64,000 nt of DNA from Phlebotomus papatasi (GCF_024763615.1 NC_077224.1:59654712-59718711), one strand, 5' to 3'. Positions 34,259 to 48,332 are shown, counted from the stretch's first letter. Notes: generated by a model not told the origin, from the sequence alone. Translations and numbers: made by a program.

Positions 34259-35724
34259 TAAGTATTAATTAATTCATGCGTTAGAAGATTAAATAGTGGC
34301 ATTGTACAACATAACAACATTTCTTGAAGTCTTTTCTAAAAACTCTCAAAATTTCTTGACTTTAAAAATGTTCATTTTCAGTATCACAATGGTGCTATTT
34401 CAAAGAAACATGCTGTTTTTAGTATTTACCCTACTGTTCCCAAGTGCTTCTGCATTATCGACTTTTCTTTATATTGGTTCCTATCAGGACTCCAATATTC
34501 ATCGCATTCTAAAACTGCCAAATAGTCGTGATAGAAATCAACACAAAGAAAGGTCGATAATGCAGAATCATTTCAAAATAGTCATATTCTAAAGAAACAT
34601 GATAATTTTTTATTCGAATGGAATAATATAAAAAGTTGTGAAGAATAAAACTGAACGACTAAAATTGTAGACAATTTAAACAGAGATATTTTTTATTTTG
34701 GAAAACATCGGAAAACTCAAAATTATTTATTTAAAAAAAACTAGATATTACTGAAATGATCGGATTTTAGATTTGTGATTCTTAAAGTGATCTTCTAATA
34801 AGTTCTGGAGATCTTTGTCAGACACCCACAGCGTGTTGTACAGGTATTCAGTGTGATATATGTAGTATTATTCTGTAAATTACGTTAAGTGTTGAATTAA
34901 ACAGGTATTAAATTTCTAATAAAAACGTATGATATTTTATAACAATCGTACTGATAAATTAAAAAAAATATATATATTTCAAGTTAAATGATTTGCTGAT
35001 AAATCAGATAAAACTGCTAAAAATGAGAATTCAATTCGTCGTAATAAGATTATATTGAAATTGTTATGAATCTCATTTAGTCCAAGGTTTTATTACTTAT
35101 TCTCAAAAGTAATTAATTATAAGAAAAAAATGTTTTAATCCTATTGCTTTCTCTATTTGGTCAGAGCTTGGAAGCATTCAAAACACTTAAAGGCTTATTA
35201 AAATAGATAAGGCGATTGAGCAACAATATTTAGTGGAATTAATATTTAATTAATTTAGATTATACTTTATTCGGCAAAATAAGAAATTTGGTTAGTAAAA
35301 TTTCAAATTTTTATTAAAGTGAAACGAAGGACTGTCTCCTGTAATTATTATATTTCTACTTAGTCTTTAATTTTTCAATCTTTTAGATTTTTAGAACTGA
35401 GTAAAATCAACTATTTATGAACCCAGAAAATAGAACACTAGATACTAATGACTTTCTAGCATAAATGACACCAAAGCCCGCAGTAATTTAACTTTATCTT
35501 GAACTTCTTTAGCTGAAGTTTTTTTTAGAATTTCTTTTATTTGAAAAACAGAACTATCTTCAGAATGTAGAAATATATTACGTTTTAAGAATATCCGATT
35601 TTTATTGATTAGGCAGGGAAATGAAGTTGTGGTATGGAAAAGTGTTAGAAATATGTCTCGAGCAACCAAATTAATTCATTAAATAAGAATATTTTTCCAT
35701 TCTAGTTCTTCTTATTTCCGGGTA

Positions 35725-35936
35725 GGGGAAACTGGGGCACCACCAAACACGGGGTACCACCAAACACTGCGATTTTTTAATCGGATATTGGATATGAGAT
35801 TATAAGACCGATAGGAATTTATAGGCACTATAGGGATGCTTGTCCACTGAAGGAATGGTCGATATAGTCCAAGTAGTTTAGAAATAAAAATTACTGTTTG
35901 GTGGTACCCCGTGTTTGGTGGTGCCCCAGTTTCCCC
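35725..35936. mobile_element. Family F MITE, copy 1, TA target duplication
   Basis: Ends GGGGAAACTGGGGCACCACC and its inverse are perfect for more than 40 bp except a few sites. TA occupies 35723-35724 and 35937-35938. The 212-bp length and near-identical arms indicate a fairly young copy. Confidence 0.85.
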
Positions 35937-36710
35937 TAAATAATGTCGGAATACAAAAGCAACTCAAATCTAAAGAAACTGTTGAATTAAATAATAAAAT
36001 TTCATGGTTCATCAACAAAAAGTTCTGATGTAAAAAATAAAATTTTACTATAGCATTGTACACATGTAATTATTCTCATAAAATTGTTAGTCTTATCGTA
36101 TTGTGTGATAGACTAGAATTTTCAAGGCATCCAAGTTCTAACTAATTAGAAGATATAGAAGAACTAAAATATTTTATTTGATTAAAAACATGAAATTTTT
36201 AATCTTACCTACCGACCTACTAGCCGTTTCTTGGCTTATGGATTATGAAACGTCAAAATATGTTAAATTTACGTCAAGTAAGAATATCTGCGTACAATAG
36301 AATATCTTCCTTGATTTAAGGAACACAAGAATTTTGAAGAAACTATACTTCAGATGTATATAAAAATTACAAAATCAATTCAGTAATTTTGTTTTTAAAT
36401 TTCAATTTTTCAGTTTCCAGAATTTTTCTTAATTTTAGTTCAATTATTACCATATTATTATCGTAATTTACGTATTCAAATATATTTCAATTTCAATTTA
36501 ATTTTCAACTAATTTACAATAATTGCTTTTTAGCTTGAAAATAAAATTATCAAATACAAATTTTAATGGAAATCCATGTTTGAATAATATACAACTACCA
36601 CCCTCTGAGCATTAGTATCGAACTTTCAGAGTAAAAGAATTCAAGATTACAATAAGTAAAAACATTTTAGGATTTCAGTCAGGACGATCATGATTAGTTA
36701 AATTGGCCTA

Positions 36711-37120
36711 CACAGAAAAAAAATATTCCGTTAAATTGTTCATAAATATTTGTGAATTTCTGTTGGGGACTTACGAAATGCTCCTAATCCGTGTAACTCA
36801 CAAAAAAAGTTCGTAAAGTTTGTACTTTTTCGCAAACATTGTTCGAAACATGATCATTTGACGGGCAAGGTTTATTCTTGTACAAACATTTGTTCATACA
36901 TTTTTGTTTGTCTGATAAAAATTTATGAACAAATGACAAAATTTTACGAACAATTTCTTTAGTGTTTAAGAACATTTAAGAAAACTGTTTGTAAAAAAAT
37001 ACAAAAAATACTCGTTAAGTGATTATGTTACGAACATTGTTTGTGAAAAAGTACAAACTTCTACGAATTTTTGTGCAGTTTATTAGAATTAACGAGCATT
37101 TACGAAATATTTTTCCTGTG
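36711..37120. mobile_element. Family U MITE
   Basis: Ends CACAGAAAAAAAATATTCCG and CGAAATATTTTTCCTGTG are inverted, with TA on both sides (36709-36710, 37121-37122). Many internal ACGAACA / TGTTCGT repeats. Confidence 0.78.
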
Positions 37121-37309
37121 TATGTGAAGTTCATTCTTGGGATTGTATACCGCTTTTAATAAGATGAACAAAAATAAAACATGATAACTGAAAAATTTAA
37201 ATGTGATAATTATTTCATTTTATTAAGTAATAAGCATCATTTTTAATATAAATCAATTAAATCTTTCCTTCTGAAAAATTCAATGTAAATGTAAATTAAT
37301 TTCCGTCCT

Positions 37310-37430
37310 GGAGGTTGGATACGACGCTAAGCCGGCGATGGCCGAAAGGGGGAGGATGTAATAAAAAAACAGAGATGACAATAAAAATTAATCAAATCAA
37401 TCAATTAATTTTCGACCAAAACAAATGAAA
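37310..37430 (+). mobile_element. Possible non-LTR retrotransposon 3' fragment
   Basis: A GC-rich segment with GCTAAGCCGGCGATGGCCGA is followed by GGATGTAATAAAAAAACAG and an AATCAAATCAATC simple repeat. The layout is that of a truncated 3' UTR and tail, but no coding part remains. Confidence 0.4.
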
Positions 37431-40099
37431 TCGTGTTATTTTCTATTTATTCTATTTATTATACCGTAATTTCGATAGATCACAATTTTACAGAAAGTTA
37501 TCATTACATCTCTTATGTGAAGGGGAATTAAATTTTAGGCCACGCCTGCTTTACAAATTGTAATCTAAGATAAATATTTTTCCATTTCTAAATTTAGTAA
37601 CACATTTAAAGTGAATCAATATGACTTATTTTCATCCCCTTTTTATTAAAAATCGCCAAAAATAAAAAAAATATGACAAAAGTTTGTCGTGAAAACCATT
37701 ATACAATAAATTAAGTTTGGCAAGTTCAATGGAAATGAGGAATACCTAAGTACTTTATTTTTTTTAAATCCATAGCATTGAAATGAATATATTTATTAAA
37801 ATTCCTTGAGATAAGCATAGTATTAAAAATTATTACTTTCTCTCTTCATAAATAATCTTAGTAGGGGCGTGGCCTAAATTAAAATTCTTGTAATACCTTG
37901 TCAAGTAGTCTTATAGGACGTGACTTTAATACTCTTCCATCAATCTTAGTTACATAAAAAGCAATGATATTCACTCACATTGCTGAGTTTTTTCAACTAA
38001 ATTACCAGTTATTTTTTTTCACAACAGGATGTCTAAGTAGTTTAGAAAAGAATGCATATTCTTCACCTTCTTTCCCGTTTCGTGTGAATTCCAGATTGTG
38101 TTGCATTCTATTAGCCATAATTAATCCACATTACAAGAGTGCCATCGAAAGGTATTGAGCATTATTTCCGGTGCAATGGTTTCTTCTCCGTGTGCATTCA
38201 ATTAAACGGCAAATCATATATTGTGCGTATAGCGCTACAAAGTGCTCATAACTTGTGTGAATTTCTATAAGATTAATAACGTGCTTAAGGTGTTTTCGGG
38301 AAAGCAGGAAAATCATTTCACTTGATTAATTTTGTGTTACTCAGTTATTCGTTTAATTGTATTGCTGCAGACTGCAACAAGATATTTATGAATTACTTCG
38401 GTACAGATAGTAAGGAAATTGCATTTCGTGGAATACAGCATCAATATTTTCATCTTTGGGGGGTCTCTTCTAATCAGTTTGTTAAAAAAAAAAACTATTA
38501 ATATGAAGTCGGATGTGTTTTTTTTTAGCAACTATGTCATCTTATGAGATACTAATAATAATGTGCGAGAGAGAAATTCCAAAAAATGCTTGAGAGCCAA
38601 ATCCTCCAAAATCATCTTCAATTTCATCCCAAAATGTTTGCTCACGTTAAAGAAAGATCTTCACTTTCTTTTCGCCAACACGGAGATCAACTTTAAATAT
38701 TTTTCAATACAGCCATACATACATATACATTGTATTCTTGCATGTAATACGAATTTATGATTCGACGAAGATCAAGTTTGGCGTTGAGAGGCTGAGAAAA
38801 AGACATTATTTCACACGATGGCGGATGGTATGAAGAAAATATCACAAGAGAGAGAAGATAACATGGGGATTATTAGGAAAAAGTGAAAAATACATAGTAA
38901 CAATACTAAATTGAGAGTGAAATTATTCAAACTTATAATATATTATTATGAGCATCAACTCATAACTTGTTGCAATTGCAGAAATATTTTAAGAATATAA
39001 ATTACTTTTCGAGTAGTAGGGGAAGATTAGGAAAATAAAGGTCATGTGTCAATAGTGAAGGTCGATTTATGTGAGGGGTCTCTAAAAACTTCAAGCTGAT
39101 ATCCCTAATAGTTTAACCTGCAAACCCATGACAGATTGAGGTTTGCGAAATTTTGTCAAACCATTATAGTACAAGAAATTCAACAGTTTATTACTGAAAA
39201 TCGAGCGATTTTGACATCGTTCTATAAAATTCTGATCCACAAGTTTCGTAAAAAAAAGATTCTATCTCCTCCAGGCCAAAAAAAAATTACAATACTGTGT
39301 AATATCATCTCAATCATTCATACGCAAGAGACACCTCAAGTACCAATGTTTTACGTCTTAAGACAAATGTCTATTGCGACACTATACTAAAGCATGTTGA
39401 AGAATTATTACTTAATCACAATGCTGGGCATCAAGCTGTACATCTTCTTATTGGGGGAGAAAGATGATGCAGAATGAAGCAATGGACCACAATTTGAAAT
39501 ACTCTTCGCATACCTATTGATGAGACAATATCCCATATATTGACTGAACGAGAGAGAAAGCAAAAAAAAGCAATGAGTATGCCTGCACAAAAATATAAAA
39601 TATTGCTTTGGATGAAATCAAAAAAAAAAACTAAGATACTTTTCTTGCTCAACTTTTGAAAATTGCACGATGCGAAAAGTTAACTTATAAGGTGTAGAAG
39701 GTATGAATTCAAAATAGCGTGACTCAACGCTATTTAGAGCGAAGATGTGCAGAGCAAAGATCCCATTGATACCTCCACCAAAGCTAATTGAAGCGCAAGC
39801 TGAATTCTTTCTCTAAGCTCTATATTATTTTTGCAATTTGTTAAAAAAAGTGCGAATTGGTGATCAAGTGTAGATTACAGGTGGTAGATGAGGTCGCCTC
39901 ATTTATATTTTGCTACAAATTATTATTAAAATCTTTTGTATTTAGATTCTCATGTAATTTTCTGTGTTACTTAAGTCCAATCATCACTTAGCAAAATAAT
40001 CACTATTGATTTTTTTTCTATTAAAAATTTTTATTTTAAAATTCGACTTTACTTAAATTTAGCATTCAAAAATCTCTACATTAAAAAGATTAGGACAAT

Positions 40100-40500
40100 T
40101 GACCCATATGTCCTAGACACACTTACGACATAAGCCGAGAGATGACTCAGTGGAAAATAATGGAAAATGGAAATGAAGTTCAATCATTATGTCGAATATA
40201 ATTACGCTAGGCCGTCTCTCGGCTAATCCTCAGTCAGGTCTGTCCAGGCCCTTATACGGGCTTGCCCATAAAGCTTAACTTCTCTAATTTCCTATTAATC
40301 GAAAATTTTTGGAAAATTTTGACTATTAAGGGAAAGCAATCTATTTGAATCGGAAGAACAAATCGAATTGGTTGCTATTTAGGATTTTGAGACCTTCGAA
40401 AACTAGGCTAAACCTCTAGTCTGAAGACGATCTTATGACCTAAATGGACTCAGACTGATCCTCGGGAATATTTAGCCTGTAAAATTTAGCAGTAACGGAT
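40100..40500. repeat. Family E dispersed repeat, copy 3
   Basis: ACTTACGACATAAGCCGAGA near 40128 is inverted by GGCCGTCTCTCGGCTAA near 40209. CTAAACCTCTAGTCTGAAGA near 40410 is the reverse complement of the phrase in copies 1 and 2. Confidence 0.62.
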
Positions 40501-40869
40501 TATAAATAAAGGAAATTTATGAAAAAAAGACCTCTAATCGATGATCCTAAGCACTGACATGAGTGGATAAATCCATACTGCCAAATTTTATAGACTATAT
40601 TTTCAAGGATCTCCCTGAGTCAATTTGGGCCCTTACTTAGTGATACTTTCTGCTTATAACTTATACTGCTATTCCAATGAATAATGAACATTTTTATCAG
40701 CACATGACTGTTCTCAATTGGTTCTACATTATCGACATTTTTCTATATTGGTTTCAGTCTCAACTATTTTTCCAGCCTCGTAGTGTTCCACAATAACCAA
40801 ACAGTCGTAACATGCACCAACACAAAGAAGAGTTGATCATGTAGAACGTATTGAGAACAGTCATGTGCT

Positions 40870-41088
40870 AAAAACCGGAGGCAGCCAAAAAATCGAAAAT
40901 GTTTAAAAGCCCGAAGGCGATGATATTATATAGATGATAATTTGTAGAATAATTTCCCAAAAACAGAAAAATTCCTTTTTGCCTCCAGCAAATGTGGGTG
41001 CAATCGGGGGAGTGGCTATGACACTTTCAGGAATTAGGGATTTTGGCTTTCAGGATTTTGATCAGGACCCGCTAAAAACATGTCCAGG
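40870..41088. mobile_element. Family L element, copy 2 (empty site)
   Basis: GGAGGCAGCCAAAAAATCGA, then GATGATATTATATAGATGAT where copy 1 carries the pogo-type MITE, then GTAGAATAATTTCCCAAAAA, TTGCCTCCAGCA and inverted minisatellite-like units GGATTTTGGCTTTCAGGATT. Confidence 0.72.
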
Positions 41089-42474
41089 AAAAAGAACATC
41101 CTCTTTTTGATTTTTCATTGTAATAGCACGATTATTCCATTTTATTAAATACTCTATGACCTTCAAATACCCTATTTTAGATTCACTTCGGGCTTTAATA
41201 CATTCTACAAAATATGCATATTTCTCAAACATTTTTTCTTCGATTGGGACAACAGAAAATGTTATTTTGATCACTTAACTTTTTATGGACGAGTAGATCA
41301 TCCATCTGTAAAAAAAAAATTTTTACTCATACTTGTAAAAGCAAAAGAAAAACAAATGACCAGTAAAAAAATAAATTTTGTCACTAAAACCTAATTATTC
41401 TTTTTTATTTCTCATGTTGTTTTGTTGTTTTATGGACCTTACCATGATATAATTTAGCTTCAAAAACAATTGTGAAACTAAATTGCATTACAATAAGCTC
41501 AATTCCATTTAAAAATAGAAATAAAAACCCATGTTTTAAAGGTGCCCAATTTCAAAAATGGTTCAATTACCCCTACCTTTAGAAGTATAAGAAAAAAAAA
41601 TTTTATGAATGATACACTCCTCCTCGAAGAGTAATTAAAAAGTAATTAAAAAGAGTTGTGATAATTTCGACAGGCAAAAAAAATACTATAAAATCAATTT
41701 ATGCAAGTTTTTGCAATATGTAAATTATGAAAATTACACTTACGCAATAATTATCTTATAGTAGTATTATTGAAAAACAAATCCATTTCCTAAAGATTTT
41801 GGATAAATTAAAACTCGGAAAAAATCCTACTGATTATCTTGGTTGAATAACATTTTTTATATTTTAGGAAATTGTTTTCTGTTGACAAAATATTACTTGC
41901 TTTTCACATTAAATATTTCTCTATTAGAAATATGTTATGGTAATAATCTTAACAACTTGACGATTATATAATATTTGCATGTATTTTTAATTTAAAATTT
42001 TTGTTTTTCAAAAATAAAGTAAAACTATTTTTTTGTCTTAGAAAAGTTGTATAATTCTTAAATCATTAATTCATAATCCATATACACTAAGATTTTTTAA
42101 TGATTTTTGTATGAGATTAAATAAATAATGTATTTAGTTACTTAAAATCCATTCATTCTAGTTTTGAAATTTTTGTACAATGAAAACTGTAATACGTAAT
42201 TACTAACTCTTTTTTGTATTCTAAATTATTTTTCCCATACATTATTTATCTAATCTTCTCACAAGTTTTTCTACCATTATGAAAATAAAGGATAAAAGGA
42301 AGTGAAACGAGTAATCAGAAAAATATAGAAAAACTTCTTGTATTGGAGGCAATTTTAGTAGGAAATGGAATTCTAAGTTCTTCAAAACCCCAAGTCTCTA
42401 ATTCTAACCGTCTGGCCTCAGGTTCAGGATTGATGCCAGCTAGACTGATTGTGTAGATCAGATAGAGAGATGTA

Positions 42475-42652
42475 AGGGAAAGCTTTTAGAGTCGCACACA
42501 CTCCGGCTTCAAACACTATATTTTTCTCATCTTCCTTTAATGAATCTTATCTATTTTTTTAGGAAAGGCGTAACTTTAGATTCAATAAAAAAATATAGAA
42601 AAATATCAAGTGCTTGAAACCAGAATATGTGGGAGGCCTGAAAGCTTTCCCG
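42475..42652. mobile_element. Family P MITE, copy 2
   Basis: AGGGAAAGCTTTTAGAGTCG and the inverse GCCTGAAAGCTTTCCCG; internal TCTTCCTTTAATGAATCT shared with the other copies. Confidence 0.75.
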
Positions 42653-42880
42653 TATAAGCAGCGCCACATAATTTTTCAAAAATCACCTGGACCAAAAAAT
42701 AACGTTTTGAAAATAACGAGGAGGTAACTTTCCGGCACTTGTTCACATTGTGTGACACATCTTTTGAATTTATTATTATTTCTTTATTGGTAAGGAAAGG
42801 AAATCAAAGATAAAGAATAAAAGAGCAAAAAGTGTATCCGATTTAGAACTTAAGTTAGCCTTCTCCCCAAAAAAATGATA

Positions 42881-43582
42881 TGGGAAAGTTTTCAGGGTTC
42901 GCACATACTCTGACTTCGAACACTTCAAATTTTTGCAAAGTTCTTTTAATGAATTTGACCTAATTTCCTCAGGAAATCTGTGACTTAAGACTACAATTAA
43001 CCCTTTAAGGACAATTGGAACACCGGTGTCCCATAGGGAAAATAATTTTTCACGACTTTCTAAAGTTATTTTTTTCTTATGTCTGTACATAATTGTAAAG
43101 TAGAAGGTTGAAAGAATGTAGGATATTTTTTGCAAGTTTCCAGATATTTACTATATAATAAATATTTAAGCTTAAAAAGGACGAATTTTTAAATTCTCAG
43201 TTTTAAAAATTATTTTAATTATTTTTTGGACTTCGAATTTTTTTAAACAAAATCGTTTTAGTAGGAAAAACTACAATACTCAAACATAATATTTTTCATT
43301 AGAGTGAAAATTATCAGTCATTGGTATCGTCAAAAAAATTACTTAAATTTTTGTACTATTTTTGTCACTGTCGTTCATACAGACAAAAATACACCAAATC
43401 ACACTTTGTTGGATTTTCTAAGGTTAGATGTAAGACCTTTAACTGATTTTGTTTATCGGTTTGATTTTTATTGCTGATTTTCGATCAGCGAAAACTGTTC
43501 CGTTGTTAAAGGGTTAAGGAATATGGGAAAAATATGAAGTGTTCGAAGCCAGAGTGTGTGCGAAGCCCAAAAGCCTTCCCCG
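42881..43582. mobile_element. Family P MITE, copy 3, interrupted by a TTAA element
   Basis: Outer parts GGGAAAGTTTTCAGGGTTCG and GTGCGAAGCCCAAAAGCCTT with CCCC are the family P ends. The 513-bp family O element lies between them at 43001-43513. Confidence 0.78.
43001..43513. mobile_element. Family O MITE (piggyBac-like), complete copy
   Basis: TTAA at 42997-43000 and 43514-43517, with ends CCCTTTAAGGACAATTGGAA and the inverse TCCGTTGTTAAAGGG. TTAA duplication plus CCCTTT ends is the piggyBac signature. No transposase frame. Confidence 0.76.
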
Positions 43583-45240
43583 ATATGTATTAACGACTCA
43601 ACCAAAAGAATATTAAAAATTGCTCAAAAAATCCAATCTCGAAATCACTGTGCCAAATAATCTTTGGACGAAGAAAAATTCAGAAATTATCAAAGAGAAA
43701 CTTCTTTCAATTAAAATTTGCATTATAATCTTGAGAAAAATATTATATGTTTCTTTGTGATTTCTTAGAAGTTCCAATCGATATTGATGTATGACTCAAT
43801 GAAAGAAATTCTGTCTCTATGTTGACACAATTTTGCACGATCTATGGAAGGAAATCATGATCGTGATCTTTCACAGTGGGCTCATTTCCTTTCTTTCTCT
43901 ATATATTGTTTCACTAGTGAATTTTCTTAGTTCTTTACACTCTCGAAGAAACAATGCTCGGCATTCAATACATATTGTACATTTTACTAAAAATTTACGG
44001 TGCATTGCAATTTTATAATTAAAATCAAATAGAAATACGATTCTTCCGCAAATGCAGTTGACGGGAAATTAGGATTATTACGACAAAAAAAAACTTCATT
44101 TAATGATCATCAAAGACAAACTTTTTTTTGCACTTCTTTAGGCCGCAATCAGCTTTCCTAAATTACGTTTTCCACTTTCCACATCCATTTATTTATACAC
44201 TACTCATCTTCAAAGAAAATGATTAGGTTAGATGTCATCCATGGGATTCGCACCTTCACTTTTAAATCAAACTTTCCACCTAAACATTTTATTTTTTACA
44301 CTTCATGAGGAATGCCATAATTTTTACTACCGATATTTATCCTGGGTTAGATTTATGATGGCATCTTTTCAGTAGACCCAAGTTCACAGTTAAATGATCT
44401 TGCTATTTTTCTGGTAATAACTATGTTTATGACATTTATTTATACATCTTTATACTTAACGTGATTCAGTGAAAGGAGTATATTCCACTTTTTTTATGTA
44501 TATCATATTTTTTTTGTCTTGGTTCACATTCTTTCATTTCAAAGAAAGAAAAAGTAATTTAGCTTGGTGTACTCTCAAATTCAAGTTCAGAGACTAGAGA
44601 AAGATCCGAGAGATTCGACGAAAAAAAATGCTGAAGTAATTTAATGCTGAAAATGTATTTGTAAATACTGATGACCTGGTGAGAAACTGATAGATCATCA
44701 CCAAGCAAAGATGAAAGAGATGGAAAATCGCACCTAAAAATTTCTTCCAATAGTATTATGCACATTATGTATAATGTGGAAATCGGATTTGTATATAATA
44801 TTAAATTTAAACTCTTGGCGGATAGAGACAACTTCCATATAACCATAATGTCACACTGACCCAGTGATTAGCTCTCTGCAGTAGTCGAAAGCTCTTGATC
44901 TTTTGAACAAATTTACAAATTATTCAAGATACATTATGCATATTGGCCTATTAAATGTCCAACTAATAATCTGACAAACAACGTATTGTACGATATTTTG
45001 TATCCACAATACCTTGATATTGATAATTATTTATAACAGCACAACTTTCTGCACTATGAGAGTTTGGAGCTGTTTCCAAAATGCTCAATTTTGTACCATT
45101 GAATTTTCTAGGACAGACTATGGGTATTTCAAGAAACTTATTCACAATAATTAATTAACAAATTAATGGGCATATCGGTACACTTCTCTCAATTGACAAC
45201 CCTTTTTATAATAGCTTATGCCCTGAATTTATAAATAAAG

Positions 45241-45470
45241 GAACACATTCAGGCTTCGTACACACCCTAACTTCAAACACTTCAAATTCTTCCCATATTC
45301 CTTTAATAACTCTGACCAAGTCATAATATATTTTAATAACTAGTATTAAGCTACATATTTCCTGAAAGAATTATGGCAGATTCATTAAAGAAATATGGGA
45401 TAAAATATCAATTGCTCGAAGCCTGAGTATCTGAAAATTTAGAAAACCATCCACTTGCCCCTACCCTTTT
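45241..45470. mobile_element. Family P MITE, copy 4 (diverged)
   Basis: CATTCAGGCTTCGTACACAC, TATTCCTTTAATAACTCTGA and, inverted, GATTCATTAAAGAAATATGG and GCTCGAAGCCTGAGTATCTG. The extreme termini are worn. Confidence 0.65.
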
Positions 45471-46108
45471 TATATCATAAAGTCATCCTAAATTATGTAT
45501 CAATTTTTGTATTTACTGGATTCAAAATTTCTCATTAAAAGTGCTACTTCTGTCATCTGTAAAGCTTCAAAACCTTTCCCTAAAGCAATAATGCTTAAAA
45601 GATTGCTCTAAAAGGCAAGAAATATTTCTAATACTTGCATTTATTGTCATTTACACAGCGGAAATCGTTAGAGAAATATGTTTCCAATAAAAATTGAATA
45701 AGAGAAAAATAAATAAATGTTTAAAATACAGGAAAATCATAAACAAAAAAATGCTTCCATCAAATTTTATTGCAATAACTGTTATTAATTATTGATAACG
45801 CAAAGAGTTAATAGAAGTTAAAATTTAACGTGCTTTGTATTTTATAGTCTCAGAGAAAGTTTTTTTTAATGTCTCGTATATGACCTAAGCCAATTTAGAA
45901 TAAATTTGCGTTAATGAATGCGAAAACGATAAAACAAGAAATTTGTGTAAACTAGATAGAAGTGATACACATAGAGCCATATCACTTCATCAGGGTTCAA
46001 AATTTACTGTGCATGGGTCTCATAGAGGTCTCAGACTAGAAGTTCAGCCAATTCCAAAAAGTCTTGAAATCTTAAATAAAATACAATTTTTTGTGATTTT
46101 TTAAAGTA

Positions 46109-47225
46109 CAGTAGAACCTCGATAGAGTCAACCCCCGATAGAGTCAATCTCCATTAGAGTCAACAGCTATTTTTATATTCTACGGACTCCGATAGTGTCA
46201 ACTGGGACCCAAATTGACTCCGATAGAGTCAACTTTTCTCGTATTATTGAACTAATAATATTATATGATTTAATATGATATTTTCAAAATAAAAGGCAGT
46301 CGTATTGTGTATCAACGTAAAACTTTGAACACAAGAAAAAATATTTATGTAAGGACATGGTAATTTTGTGATGAAATTCGTAGGTTTATTAACCGTGTAA
46401 TCATTTTCCAACAAAATAATATTCTTTACTTGATTTTAAGCTTTTTGACCGATTGAAAGTTCTCTTGTCTTTTCTCTAAGATTTTTAAAAGATTTTTGAT
46501 TAGGTCTATGATCACAATGTAAGAAATTTTGAGCCATCATTAATTTGTAAGTGAATAATATTATGGCAAAAACAAAAAAGTATGAACTCGAATTGCAAAA
46601 AACGTACAGGATGCTAAATTTTTTGAGTACAACATAGTGAAGAAACTTTTCTAAATTTATTCAAACTTTTTAAAGATCTTACTTCTTTAAAAAATGTACA
46701 TGATAAACAATCATAAAAATTACGCTTCTAAAGAAAACGTGTAAATTTATTTTTCACTTGCATTTCTAATTTTAAATGTTAGCTTCTCAAAAACAAAAAT
46801 AAGCAACATATAATTATAATTTTTAAACAAAAAAGTTTTTTAACAAATTCATTTAAAAAATCGCCTACGGGTATGCAAATTGTATTGATGCATATAATGC
46901 CATTTCACGAGTTTTTTCGGTTCCGAAAATGTGCATAGTCCCGGGACTGAATGTATTTACTAATAATAAAAATATTCTTAAAATTCATTCCTTAATCTCC
47001 AACTTTTGACTAAACACATAACTTTTTTGGGCCAGAGAGTATAGAATTTATGGATTAATTTAATAAAATATTTTACTATCGTGTTGAATTTATCAATGAT
47101 CTAGTACAAATATAAAATAATACCCCTTTATATCAAAATTTTTTTTCGGACTCCGATACAGTCAACGAATCCAATAGAGTCAACAGGCCCGGAAATATTT
47201 ATTTGACTCTATCGAGGTCCCACTG
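46109..47225. mobile_element. Family I MITE (pogo/Tigger-like), copy 2
   Basis: Starts CAGTAGAACCTCGATAGAGT and ends GACTCTATCGAGGTCCCACTG (last 20 bases), flanked by TA (46107-46108, 47226-47227). It is 75 bp longer than copy 1, in part because it carries a family J fragment at about 46863-46953. Confidence 0.83.
46863..46953. mobile_element. Family J fragment inside family I copy 2
   Basis: GGTATGCAAATTGTATTGAT, AATGCCATTTCACGAG and ATGTGCATAGTCCCGGGACT match the right end of the elements at 12505-12930 and 50740-51200. Confidence 0.65.
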
Positions 47226-47869
47226 TATATTGAATAATTTTACCCTTCCAATATTATGGTAAAATTTTCGCAAAAATATTTTCTCTGGTAAGAAACTTGT
47301 GAAATTAACCCATATAGCTAAACCTTATGCCCTAGACATACTTATTCCCTGGACAGACTTACAACTTGAGCAAAGAGACGGATTGGTGGGCATCTGATAA
47401 GAATGTAGTCTAATTTTATTATTTTGATTATAATTACGTTAAGTCGCATCTCGGCTTAAGTTGTAGATCTGTTGAACACATTAGATTTACAGACCTTTTT
47501 CTATATCTATCAATATATGTTTCAATGAATTATCCTATACCTAGCATTTTCACATCTCTATTTTTCTATTGTCCACTTGGTCATTCAAACGATTGGGCGA
47601 AAGAACTTCCGACAATCCCATTGATTACAAAAAGAGATAGGTGAAAAATTGGTGAGATAACTGCTGCTCTCTGCTTTAAATAATAATAATGTTGTATATG
47701 CTGAAATAAAGATCGTATCACATTTCTCATACAAACTTAATCATCAAAATTCATCGGTGGTCTATTGTCCTCTTTAATTGATTTATTTATTCAACTGAGG
47801 TGGAATTGCAAATATACTTCCTTATTCCATATGCAATCATACTAAAATATTAATTTGAATCTATAGAGA

Positions 47870-48332
47870 AGACTAGGGCAGATCAGTTAGAGGTAGAATT
47901 AGACAGTGGGATGTTACAGTTCTCCTTAGAATACAGAGCAAATTACTATTTATTCAGAGTAATTAACTGTCTGCATATTCATTGAAATATTCATGCACTA
48001 AGAGAAATCCGAAAAAGTTAAAATAACATTCCGGAAATTTTAATTTTACCCTGCAGTATTGATCCAAAATCGGTGTAAATATTACCCTTTTTCGGTGTAT
48101 TGGGGGTTAAAGTTACCCTTTTTAATGTTAATTTACCCTTAAAAAGGTGTGAAATTAACATTAAAAAATGTTGATATATTTTTACACCTAAAAAGTGTTA
48201 AAGTTATGAGGAAAAACAGTTAATCGCACCCTCTTTTTTTCTCAATGTGGTACCCATTCAAATGTACTTTTGACAAATTATAAACAAAGAAAGAAATAAT
48301 TTGCTGGCTAATTCTGCCCCGGTCTCCCGTAC
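47870..48332. mobile_element. Family K MITE, copy 3, interrupted by family G
   Basis: The right end GGCTAATTCTGCCCCGGTCT is clear. ATATTCATTGAAATATTCAT just before the family G insertion matches the interior of copy 1. The left end is diverged. Confidence 0.6.
47996..48247 (+). mobile_element. Family G MITE, complete copy inside family K
   Basis: CACTAAGAGAAATCCGAAAA to TTTTTTTCTCAATG, the same 252-bp layout as the copies at 32140 and 57698. Confidence 0.8.

Larger units (their letters stand above)
46010..47490. repeat. Family E dispersed repeat, copy 4, split by pogo-type MITE
   Basis: The left part (CTCAGACTAGAAGTTCAGCC near 46033) and the right part (GGACAGACTTACAACTTGAG near 47352, GCATCTCGGCTTAAG near 47447) are separated by the family I MITE at 46109-47225. 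Confidence 0.6.
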
